The translations under genes and the position numbers were made by a program. Below, in pieces: positions 1-6,107 of a DNA stretch of 6,107 nucleotides. The DNA is from Planctomycetota bacterium (lineage in GTDB: Bacteria > Planctomycetota > Phycisphaerae > Sedimentisphaerales > Anaerobacaceae). The DNA is taken from contig JADFHU010000370.1 of the NCBI GenBank assembly GCA_022567055.1, positions 1-6,107 on the forward strand, in the 5' to 3' direction. Each line of letters opens with the position of its first letter. Within the stretch, counting starts at the first letter, position 1. The notes under the pieces were generated by a model. That model made no database searches. It saw only the letters and a program-made list of their open reading frames with translations, and was not told the DNA's origin.

Positions 1-621
1 GGCCACCCGCCGCCATTGCCTGCTGTGGGCATTCCGGCTCTATTGCTTACGCGCCGCCCCGATCTAAGGGGGGCGCAGAAACGGGTGTTGGCATTCGACT
101 ATGATGTGGGCGTCTCCGTGGCGGAGCAGTTACCCACTCTGGTTCTCGGGGGCGCCATCGACTGGAAAGGCGATCCCAGTTTCGGTCATGCGATCACCGC
201 AGTCTTCGCCGGACTGGCTGCCCCGTTGTTTGATGGGGGAGAGCGCCGCAGTGAAGTGAGTTTTCGCAAAGCGCGCCTCGAGGAAGCCCTTGCCGGTTAC
301 TCGCAACGGTACCTTTCAGCACTGTTCGAGGTGGAGGCCGCCTTGCTCGAAGAGCGAAAAAGCGACGAACGCCTCGTGCTGGTGGAACAACAGCTAGTGA
401 CTTCCCAAAGGCTTCTCGCGGAAGCTCGCAACCGCTTTAGCCAGGGCCTCACGGATTATTTGCCTGTGATTACTTCTCTCTCGATTGTGCAAAACCTGGA
501 ACGTGGTGTGGTTAGCTCCCGAAGAAGCGTATTGAGTGCACGCGTCGGTTTGCATCGCGCACTGGGTGGCCCTATGCTTACGCCTAACACCCCTGCTGTA
601 TGGTCCTCTCTAAATGAATAA
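1..621 (+). CDS. Outer-membrane efflux channel, TolC/NodT family (5' partial)
   Basis: This is the C-terminal half of the outer-membrane component of an RND efflux pump; 206 residues are visible. The reading frame is open from base 1, and the first in-frame start-like codon (TTG at 16) lies inside a conserved stretch, so it is not the true start. Recognisable family signatures are the proline-rich run leading to LLTRRPDLRGAQ (the LLxRRPDIRAAE motif that opens the second OEP repeat), the following VAEQLPTLVLGG (usually a fFPsLsLtg-type strand), APLFDGGERRSEV (the PxFDGG motif), a long alpha-helical stretch rich in Glu, Leu and Arg, and FSQGLTDYLPVI (the Y/F-xxGxxDYLxVL motif), ending in VGLHRALGG. 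Family members are about 450-500 residues, so about 55-60% is missing upstream, including the signal peptide. The gene overlaps the adaptor gene by 8 nt, which supports a common operon. Family assignment is secure; the substrate is unknown. Confidence 0.93.
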   Translation, partial: GHPPPLPAVGIPALLLTRRPDLRGAQKRVLAFDYDVGVSVAEQLPTLVLGGAIDWKGDPSFGHAITAVFAGLAAPLFDGGERRSEVSFRKARLEEALAGYSQRYLSALFEVEAALLEERKSDERLVLVEQQLVTSQRLLAEARNRFSQGLTDYLPVITSLSIVQNLERGVVSSRRSVLSARVGLHRALGGPMLTPNTPAVWSSLNE

Positions 622-1831
622 AATATCCATATTTGGCACGTTTATCGTCACTCTGTTGATCCTCGCCTTCGGCGGCTGCGTGAGCCTCTTGTTGCTACGG
701 ACCGGTCCCGAAACGGTTCCGGAGGACAAGATCAGTTCGGCCAAGATTGTGCAGACGATTCCGCTGGTGCCACAGACCCGCTCGGTGGTGGTCAGTGCTG
801 AAGGAACTGTCGTCCCGTCGAGAAAGGTGGTCATCAAGCCGCAAGTGACGGGTCAGGTGATTTGGCAGAGTGAGTCGATCACCATCGGCGGGCATGTGAA
901 GGAGGGCGACGAGCTTATCCGCATCGACCCTAAGGACTACGAGTTGGCCCTGGCCGAAGTGCGCTCCAATCTCGAGCAGGCCCGCTTCGAACGGGAGGTG
1001 GAAAGTGGCCGCCAGGTCATTGCCGAACGCGAATGGAACGAGCTTCAGTCGGATCTCGACATGGAAGACGTCAACAGGTCGCTGGTGTTACGGGAGCCGC
1101 ATCTCCGGCGTGCCGAGGCGCTCATGGAAAAGGCCAGAAACGATATCAAGGTCGCCGAGCTACAACTCTCCCGCACGGCCATCCCGGCGCCCTTCAATGC
1201 CATGGTAGTGCAAGAATCGGTTGAAATGGGACAGTTGTTAAATCCTGGTTCGGAAATCTGTGAACTGGTGGGCACGGATGAATTTTGGGTCCAAGTAGCG
1301 ATTCACTTCTCTGAACTGAAATGGGTGCAGTTTCCCGAAGAGGGTCAGTCTGGGGCGGAAGCGCGGGTGATTTTGGACATGGGGGACGGAGAATCCGCGG
1401 CCTGGAAGGGCAGGGTGATACGTCTTTTAAGCGACCTGGATCCTCTGGGCCGCATGGCGAGGCTGCTGGTGTCGGTAACGGATCCCCTGCAGCTTCGTCG
1501 AAGTTCCACTAACAAATTGCCCTTGCTTCTGGGCAGCTATGTCCAAGTGAAAATCGATGCCGGGAGTTTGGAGGATACACTGAGGATCCCGCGAGCTGCC
1601 TTGCGGGAAGGAAAACAGATTTGGGTCGTGGGTGACGATCATTTGTTGAAAATTCTCCCGGCTACAGTCCTCTGGCGGGAAAAGGAGACGGTGCTCATTT
1701 CCAATAACTTGGAAAAAGGAGATCAACTCATCGTGAGCGACTTGCGGGTGGCGCTTCCGGGAATGGAGGTGGCCCCTCAACCCTCTACTGCTTATCCCGA
1801 ACTGGTGACAGGGACGCCACAGGAAGGCTGA
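614..1831 (+). CDS. RND efflux periplasmic adaptor (HlyD-family membrane fusion protein)
   Basis: This 405-residue protein would link the inner-membrane RND permease to the outer-membrane channel. Residues 5-29 are hydrophobic and look like an uncleaved N-terminal anchor. Cys22 is preceded by AFGG, only a poor lipobox, and hydrophobicity continues past it. The first half of the lipoyl/barrel-sandwich domain spans about 58-105 (GTVVPSRKVVIKPQVTGQV, then VKEGDELIRIDPKDY). A charged helical hairpin spans about 107-186. The second lipoyl half begins at LSRTAIPAPFNAMV (186-198), the LxxTxIxAPFxGxV signature with the usual Gly replaced by Ala, and includes VEMGQLLNPG. A beta-barrel covers about 222-315 (ending GSYVQVKI), and a membrane-proximal domain covers about 320-390. 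The ATG at 614 fits the start of the anchor and overlaps the end of the channel gene. No Shine-Dalgarno sequence precedes it, so translation is probably coupled. Length and domain order are normal for the family. Confidence 0.95.
   Translation: MNKISIFGTFIVTLLILAFGGCVSLLLLRTGPETVPEDKISSAKIVQTIPLVPQTRSVVVSAEGTVVPSRKVVIKPQVTGQVIWQSESITIGGHVKEGDELIRIDPKDYELALAEVRSNLEQARFEREVESGRQVIAEREWNELQSDLDMEDVNRSLVLREPHLRRAEALMEKARNDIKVAELQLSRTAIPAPFNAMVVQESVEMGQLLNPGSEICELVGTDEFWVQVAIHFSELKWVQFPEEGQSGAEARVILDMGDGESAAWKGRVIRLLSDLDPLGRMARLLVSVTDPLQLRRSSTNKLPLLLGSYVQVKIDAGSLEDTLRIPRAALREGKQIWVVGDDHLLKILPATVLWREKETVLISNNLEKGDQLIVSDLRVALPGMEVAPQPSTAYPELVTGTPQEG
1821..1827 (+). promoter_or_regulatory. Ribosome binding site of the RND permease gene
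   Basis: AGGAAGG lies 5 nt before the ATG at 1833, inside the last codons of the adaptor gene. It is a good Shine-Dalgarno match at a suitable distance and fixes the permease start. The adaptor gene, by contrast, has no comparable site before its ATG at 614. Confidence 0.75.
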
Positions 1832-1832
1832 C

Positions 1833-4800
1833 ATGGACCGCAACCCGTTTAATGACACTTCCTCCGCGACCGGGCTTTTAGCCTGGTTTGCCCGCAATCA
1901 TGTCGCGGCGAATCTGTTGATGTTGGCAGTGGTGGTCGTGGGATTGGTCGTCGCCAGAAACATCCGCCAGGAAATCTATCCGATTTACGAACTTAATACG
2001 ATTGAGATCGACATGCAGTATCGGGGCGCCAGCCCGGAAGAGGTCGAACAATCTATCCTGCTGCCCATTGAGGCGGAGGTTCGCAGTCTGGAACTCAACC
2101 GTCGCATCGTATCATCGGCCTCTGAGGGACGCGCGAGGGTTTCGGTCGAAATCGTGCCCGGCTTCGACCGCAACCGAGCGCTCCAGGAGGTCACGGCCGC
2201 CGTGCAGCGCATCAGCATGTTTCCGGACGAAATCGAACCGCCGGTTATCTCCTTGGGGACGGGTCGTCGTAGGGGTGTGGTCTACGTGTCGGTGTTTGGG
2301 GATGTGGATCAACGTACGCTGATTCAATTGGCTCACCAGGTTGAAGACGGTCTACTGGCCCAGCCGGAGGTGTCCCTGGTTTCTATGCGGGGTGTGCGTC
2401 GTCCCGAAATTCGGGTCGAGGTGTCTCAGACTCAACTCCGCTCTCTTGACCTGACGCTTGGGGAAATAGCCAACGCCATTGACCGCGCCGCCCTGGATGT
2501 GCCGGCCGGTACCCTGCGAACTCCGGGCGGAGATATTCTGTTAAAGACCACCGAGCGTCGCTACTTCGGGAGTGAGTTCTTAGAGATCCCTATCAAGAGC
2601 AGCAATACCGGCGCCGAAATCAAGCTAGGGGATATTGCCACCGTTGAGGATGGATTTGAGGAGACCGAACGGGAGTCGTATTACAATGGCAACCCCTCGG
2701 TTTGGATTGGGATTTACGCTTCCGAATCCCAGCCTCCTTTAAAAGTGGCTGCGGCGGTGCACAGGTATGTTGAGCAGATCAATGCCCAATTGCCGCCTTC
2801 GGTCGAGGTTAAGGTGTCCTATGACAGGACGGAAGATTACCAGGAGCGAATCGATCTGTTAAGATTTAACGGAACGATTGGTTTGATACTGGTGCTTTTA
2901 GCACTGGGGTTGCTTCTGGAACTGCGAGTGGCCTTCTGGACAGCCATTGGCATTCCGGTCTCGATTCTCGGCTCGCTCATCCTGCTGCCCTTGATGAACG
3001 CCAGCATTAACATGATCTCTCTCTTCGGTTTTATTGTTACCCTCGGCATCGTCGTCGATGATGCAGTGGTGGTCGGGGAGGATATCTTCCACAAAATCTC
3101 CGAGGGGATGCCGCGGAGGGAGGCCGCCGTGGCCGGCGTTAGAGAGATGACCATACCGGTGGTTTTTGCGGTCAGTACCAACATTATTGCTTTTTTGCCA
3201 TTGCTATTTGTGCCGGGGGAAAGTGGCCGCTTTTTTAACATTCTACCTTCGGTGATTATCGCGGTGTTCACCGTCTCCCTGGTCGAGGTTCTCCTTATTT
3301 TGCCTGCGCACTTGGCGTTTTCCCGGAAGAATGTTCACCCGGACTCGATCTTTTCCCGATTTGACAGGGTCCAGACCAAACTCCGCCTTAAAATCGATGC
3401 GGCCATGGAGCGTTTCTACAAACCGATTCTAGGGGCGGCCATTCGATTTCGTTACATCACCATAGCGATTTTTGCTTCTTCATTACTCGTGGTCGTCGCC
3501 TACCTGTTCAGTGGCCGGGTCAATTTCACATTTAATCCTACCATCGAGAATGACTACATTCAGGGTGAGATTGAAATGCCCACCGGCACGCCGGTGGCAC
3601 GGACCCGGGAAGTTGCCTTCCTGATCGAGGCGGCGGCCAAGAGGGCTATCGCAAAATGCGGCGAGGAAGGGATCGTGCGCGGTATCAGTGTTTCGGTGGC
3701 TAGTCGTAACCGCAACGGAGCCCGTGTAGCCTGCAAACTGGTGCCGCAAAGCAAACGTAAAATAACCGGCGCCGGCTTTGTTGAACTTTGGCGCGCGGAG
3801 GTACCGGAAATTCCCGACATAGAGTCCCTCTTCTTTGATTACCTGGTGGGTCCTGGAGGTGAAGCTGAGATTGATATTCAACTGGCTCATTCGGAAGTGG
3901 ATACCTTACGTCTTGCGGCGGAAGCGCTCGGTGAGATGGTTGCACGATATCCAGGGGTGACCGATATCCGTAAGGGCTTTGGTAAGGAGATGCCGCAAAT
4001 CAGTTTTGAGATCAAACCGGCAGGACAAGCGCTGGGGATTACCGCTCGTGATTTGGGTCAACAGATCCGGCACGCGTTTTACGGGGCAGAAGCACTGCGT
4101 CAACCCCGCGATCGCGAAGAGCTACGCGTTATGGTGCGGCTGCCGGAATCTGACCGCAGGTCCCTAAGTGGGTTGGAAGGGCTTTTAATCAGAGCAGCCA
4201 ATGGTGCCGAGATTCCGATCAATCAGGCAGCGGAAATCATTGAAACGACCGCACCGGTGCGCATCGAACGAGTGGATGGAGGCCGGGTCCTGAACGTCAC
4301 AGCCAATGTGCTCCATAGCGTTACCAATGGGAACAAAGTGTTATCCGCGTTGGAGAGAAAGGAACTGCCGGATCTTTTGAAACGTTTTCCCGGCCTGCGT
4401 TACTCCTTCGAAGGGACGCAGCGCGAGCAGCGTGAAGCAACGAAAAATTTGAGCATCGGGCTCACAGGCTCCTTGTTCGCCATTTTCGCCATCATGGCTT
4501 CGCTCCTGAGAAGTTATGTCCAATCGGCCATCGTGTTGCTGACCATTCCCTGGGGATTGGCCGGGGCAATCGTGGGCCACATCGTGTTGGGTTTTGATCT
4601 CAGCATTTTCAGCGTATTGGGCATGATCGCCCTGTGCGGCATGGTGGTCAATGGTGGCTTCGTTTTGGCCATGACCCGCAATCGTTATTTGGCCCGAGGG
4701 GTTTCCATCGACGAAGCGACCATCAAGGCTGCTGAGCGTCGTTTCCGGCCCATCTTCCTGACCGCTGTCACCACGTTTCTGGGTTTGGGTCCCATGATAT

Positions 4801-5018
4801 TTGAAACCAACGAGCAGGCCCTCTTCCTGGTCCCCATGGCTATTTCCCTGGGCGTGGGGACCCTGGCTTCATCCCTGGTCGTGCTGATTCTGGTACCGGT
4901 CAGTTTTGTCATTCTCGAGGAGCTTAAATCGTTGAAACCCCGAGAGGAACACGCTTCGAAAGATCTTGTGTTACACTCAGCGGAAAAACCTCTGCTCAGC
5001 AGTGCGAAATACTCTTGA
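1833..5018 (+). CDS. RND efflux transporter permease (AcrB/ACR_tran family)
   Basis: This is an inner-membrane, proton-driven efflux permease of 1061 residues, a full length for the family (about 1000-1070). It begins with the subfamily signature LLAWFARNHVAANLLML, with TM1 at about 23-41. The first periplasmic porter region contains the GASPEEVEQSILLPIE motif (65-80). TM2 to TM6 lie at about 345-490; TM4 carries LGIVVDDAVVVGEDIF, with the proton-relay pair Asp409/Asp410 matching AcrB Asp407/Asp408. The loop after it has the usual FLPLLFVPGESGRFF. TM7 is at about 540-562, followed by the second porter region (YGAEALRQPRDREELRVMVR). TM8 to TM12 run from about 870 to 1035, including RRFRPIFLTAVTTFLGL and FLVPMAISLGVG. 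TM10 reads CGMVVNGGFVLAM (from residue 935), where related permeases usually have VVNDSLVLVD; the acidic residues are absent. Sequence style places it in the broad MdtB-like/HAE group rather than the heavy-metal (CusA) group, but the substrate cannot be predicted. The gene begins 1 nt after the adaptor stop. Confidence 0.96.
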   Translation: MDRNPFNDTSSATGLLAWFARNHVAANLLMLAVVVVGLVVARNIRQEIYPIYELNTIEIDMQYRGASPEEVEQSILLPIEAEVRSLELNRRIVSSASEGRARVSVEIVPGFDRNRALQEVTAAVQRISMFPDEIEPPVISLGTGRRRGVVYVSVFGDVDQRTLIQLAHQVEDGLLAQPEVSLVSMRGVRRPEIRVEVSQTQLRSLDLTLGEIANAIDRAALDVPAGTLRTPGGDILLKTTERRYFGSEFLEIPIKSSNTGAEIKLGDIATVEDGFEETERESYYNGNPSVWIGIYASESQPPLKVAAAVHRYVEQINAQLPPSVEVKVSYDRTEDYQERIDLLRFNGTIGLILVLLALGLLLELRVAFWTAIGIPVSILGSLILLPLMNASINMISLFGFIVTLGIVVDDAVVVGEDIFHKISEGMPRREAAVAGVREMTIPVVFAVSTNIIAFLPLLFVPGESGRFFNILPSVIIAVFTVSLVEVLLILPAHLAFSRKNVHPDSIFSRFDRVQTKLRLKIDAAMERFYKPILGAAIRFRYITIAIFASSLLVVVAYLFSGRVNFTFNPTIENDYIQGEIEMPTGTPVARTREVAFLIEAAAKRAIAKCGEEGIVRGISVSVASRNRNGARVACKLVPQSKRKITGAGFVELWRAEVPEIPDIESLFFDYLVGPGGEAEIDIQLAHSEVDTLRLAAEALGEMVARYPGVTDIRKGFGKEMPQISFEIKPAGQALGITARDLGQQIRHAFYGAEALRQPRDREELRVMVRLPESDRRSLSGLEGLLIRAANGAEIPINQAAEIIETTAPVRIERVDGGRVLNVTANVLHSVTNGNKVLSALERKELPDLLKRFPGLRYSFEGTQREQREATKNLSIGLTGSLFAIFAIMASLLRSYVQSAIVLLTIPWGLAGAIVGHIVLGFDLSIFSVLGMIALCGMVVNGGFVLAMTRNRYLARGVSIDEATIKAAERRFRPIFLTAVTTFLGLGPMIFETNEQALFLVPMAISLGVGTLASSLVVLILVPVSFVILEELKSLKPREEHASKDLVLHSAEKPLLSSAKYS

Positions 5019-5041
5019 CCCTACCTAAATTAACCTATATG
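5015..5041 (+). promoter_or_regulatory. Possible sigma70-type promoter for the downstream cytochrome gene
   Basis: TTGACC (5015-5020), five of six matches to the -35 consensus, is followed after 15 nt by TATATG (5036-5041), four of six matches to the -10 consensus. The spacer is two bases shorter than the 17-nt optimum. The -35 element overlaps the permease stop codon. Transcription would start near 5048, giving about a 40-nt leader before the ATG at 5090. The match could be chance; it is an inference from consensus only. Confidence 0.3.
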
Positions 5042-5089
5042 CTTGCCTTATGGCATGTTCCAAGCGGTCTTCTTATTCGTAGTCGCGAC

Positions 5090-6107
5090 ATGTATCGTTC
5101 ATCACAAAAGCCGATTCTTTCCCTCGGCGGGCCGCCTTTGGCCCCGCTGGTCTTGGCAGTTCTGCTTTTGCCGTTCGAGTGCCTTGGGTCTCAGAGCCAA
5201 GCGATCCAATCGCCCTTGTTCGAATTGGTAACCGACTATTGTATCAGTTGTCACAATGCCGAAAGGAAGAAGGGGAAGCTCGATCTCGATAGCCTCCTCA
5301 AGGCGGACATGGCCCAGCATTTGGAGACTTGGGAAAAAGTCGCTGGGATGTTGCGCGAGCGTGAGATGCCACCCGAGGACAAGCCGGATCAACCGCGTCC
5401 GAGCGAAGCAGACTATAGGGCTGGGACGGATTGGCTTGATCGCGCAGTCTTAACTCTCAAGGTGGGAAAAAACGGGCCTCCTGCGATTTCGTCGAGACTG
5501 GCAATGGTGGATAAGTACTGCGTCAGTTGCCACAATGAACAGGACAACAAAGGCGGCATGAATCTCGATGCCATCCGGCTCAAAGAGGTGGAGCAGTATC
5601 CCGACATCTGGGAGAATGTGATCACGCGGCTTCAGTCGCGCCGGATGCCTCCACAGGGTCGGGTGCGTCCCGACGAAGAGACGTATGAGGTCGTGGTCGC
5701 ATCGTTGGCGAGAAAGCTTGATGAGCACGCAGTCTCTCATCCAAAACCAGGTCGAGTAGAGACGTTTCGACGACTCACCAGAACGGAATACCAGAACGTG
5801 ATCCGAGACCTCCTCGCAGTGGAGGTCGACGCGGCACGATTGCTTCCCCAAGACGAAGAGAGTCACGGCTTTGACAACGTGACTGTCGGCACACTTTCGC
5901 CTAGCTTACTCGATCGCTATGTCTCGGCGGCTCAGAAGATCAGTCGATTGGCTGTGGGAACCCCTTTAAATAGGCCAGGAGGCGCCACCTTTCGTATCCC
6001 TGCCGACTATACGCAGGAAAAGCATGTTGACGGTCTCCCCATTGGCACACGTGGCGGCGCTCTGTTGTCCTACACGTTCCCTCTGGATGGCGAGTACGAG
6101 ATAGAGG
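5090..6107 (+). CDS. Secreted di-haem cytochrome c / DUF1587 protein, DUF1592-family type (3' partial)
   Basis: An open frame runs to the window edge, giving 339 residues so far. The N-terminus looks like a Sec signal peptide: a short basic start, a hydrophobic core APLVLAVLLLPFECLG, and possible cleavage near SQSQA (about residues 38-42). Two haem c modules follow. Module 1 has YCISCHN (Cys51, Cys54, His55) and the probable distal ligand Met93 in an EMPP motif. Module 2 has YCVSCHN (Cys144, Cys147, His148) and Met186 in RMPP. From residue 226, FRRLTRTEYQNVIRDLL and LPQDEESHGFDNV match the DUF1587 region. The visible end (GLPIGTRGG, FPLDGEYEIE) resembles the beta-rich segment after it in these proteins. 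Full-length relatives are about 700-1000 residues and continue with DUF1595/1592/1588/1585. The role is not established; a periplasmic or surface redox function is usually inferred. An in-frame ATG at 5039 is an alternative start, but it would add 17 residues before the signal peptide and overlaps the candidate -10 box. Neither ATG has a clear Shine-Dalgarno sequence. Confidence 0.88.
   Translation, partial: MYRSSQKPILSLGGPPLAPLVLAVLLLPFECLGSQSQAIQSPLFELVTDYCISCHNAERKKGKLDLDSLLKADMAQHLETWEKVAGMLREREMPPEDKPDQPRPSEADYRAGTDWLDRAVLTLKVGKNGPPAISSRLAMVDKYCVSCHNEQDNKGGMNLDAIRLKEVEQYPDIWENVITRLQSRRMPPQGRVRPDEETYEVVVASLARKLDEHAVSHPKPGRVETFRRLTRTEYQNVIRDLLAVEVDAARLLPQDEESHGFDNVTVGTLSPSLLDRYVSAAQKISRLAVGTPLNRPGGATFRIPADYTQEKHVDGLPIGTRGGALLSYTFPLDGEYEIE
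5234..5374 (+). repeat. Cytochrome c module, copy 1 (protein-level repeat)
   Basis: This stretch encodes residues 49-95 of the cytochrome/DUF1587 protein: CxxCH haem site, KG at His+6/+7, LD at His+11/+12, WE at His+26/+27 and MPP at His+38 to +40. It aligns without gaps to copy 2 at 5513-5653, with about 19 of 47 residues identical. The two DNA copies have diverged, so the repeat is visible at protein level only. Confidence 0.8.
5513..5653 (+). repeat. Cytochrome c module, copy 2 (protein-level repeat)
   Basis: This stretch encodes residues 142-188. Haem Cys144/Cys147/His148, KG, LD, WE and MPP all fall at the same offsets as in copy 1, and the period between copies is exactly 93 residues (279 nt). 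Conservation of both CxxCH sites and both MPP methionines suggests that both modules bind haem. Confidence 0.8.

Noticed and set aside
16..18. TTG at 16 as start of a 201-residue protein
   Set aside because: The frame is open upstream to base 1, and the encoded sequence begins in the middle of an efflux-channel domain. The gene is cut by the window edge rather than starting here.
3483..3890. 135-codon open frame on the - strand inside the permease gene
   Set aside because: It lies wholly within the strongly supported permease frame, shows no recognisable domain, and is the kind of antisense open frame expected in GC-rich coding sequence. The same holds for the - strand frames at 1427-1897, 2837-3271 and 5450-5866.
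5041..5065. Possible terminator hairpin (GCTTG/CAAGC, or TGCC-TTAT-GGCA)
   Set aside because: The stems are only 4-5 base pairs and no T-run follows, so a Rho-independent terminator is not supported.
5177..5191. Cytochrome/DUF1587 protein as a lipoprotein via Cys31
   Set aside because: The residues before this Cys are PFE, which do not fit a lipobox; an ordinary Sec signal peptide is more likely.
5043..5231. 62-codon + strand frame after the permease, starting with a hydrophobic stretch
   Set aside because: It overlaps the start of the cytochrome gene in another frame, and its C-terminal part has no domain-like sequence. The overlapping frame carries the signal peptide and CxxCH modules, so this is a shadow.

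Overview
The window holds the 3' half of a tripartite RND efflux operon followed by the 5' part of a large secreted cytochrome-c/DUF1587-type protein, all on the + strand. The second protein belongs to a group (cytochrome c module, DUF1587, then normally DUF1595/1592/1588/1585) that is abundant in Planctomycetota and Verrucomicrobiota and also occurs in Acidobacteriota and some others. The moderately GC-rich, Gram-negative source is therefore most likely a PVC-superphylum bacterium. This is inference from one protein family; the efflux genes alone would fit many phyla.

Layout: 1-621 is the C-terminal half of an outer-membrane efflux channel (TolC/NodT type), entering from beyond the left edge. 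614-1831 is a complete periplasmic adaptor (HlyD/RND membrane-fusion family), overlapping the channel gene by 8 nt. 1833-5018 is a complete inner-membrane RND permease of 1061 residues, one base after the adaptor stop and preceded by a good Shine-Dalgarno sequence. The spacing indicates a single, translationally coupled transcript. The three products should form one envelope-spanning, proton-driven pump; its substrate cannot be told from the sequence.

A 71-nt gap (5019-5089) has no convincing terminator but holds a promoter-like element that overlaps the permease stop codon. From about 5090 an open frame runs off the right edge. It encodes a signal peptide, two CxxCH haem c modules exactly 93 residues apart, a DUF1587-like segment and the beginning of a further beta-rich region.

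The window is mostly conventional. The two points most worth a second look are the permease's TM10, where the usual family Asp after the Asn of the VVN motif is Gly while the TM4 Asp pair is intact, and the clean duplication of the cytochrome module in the last gene. I see no RNA genes, mobile elements, CRISPR arrays or phage features.
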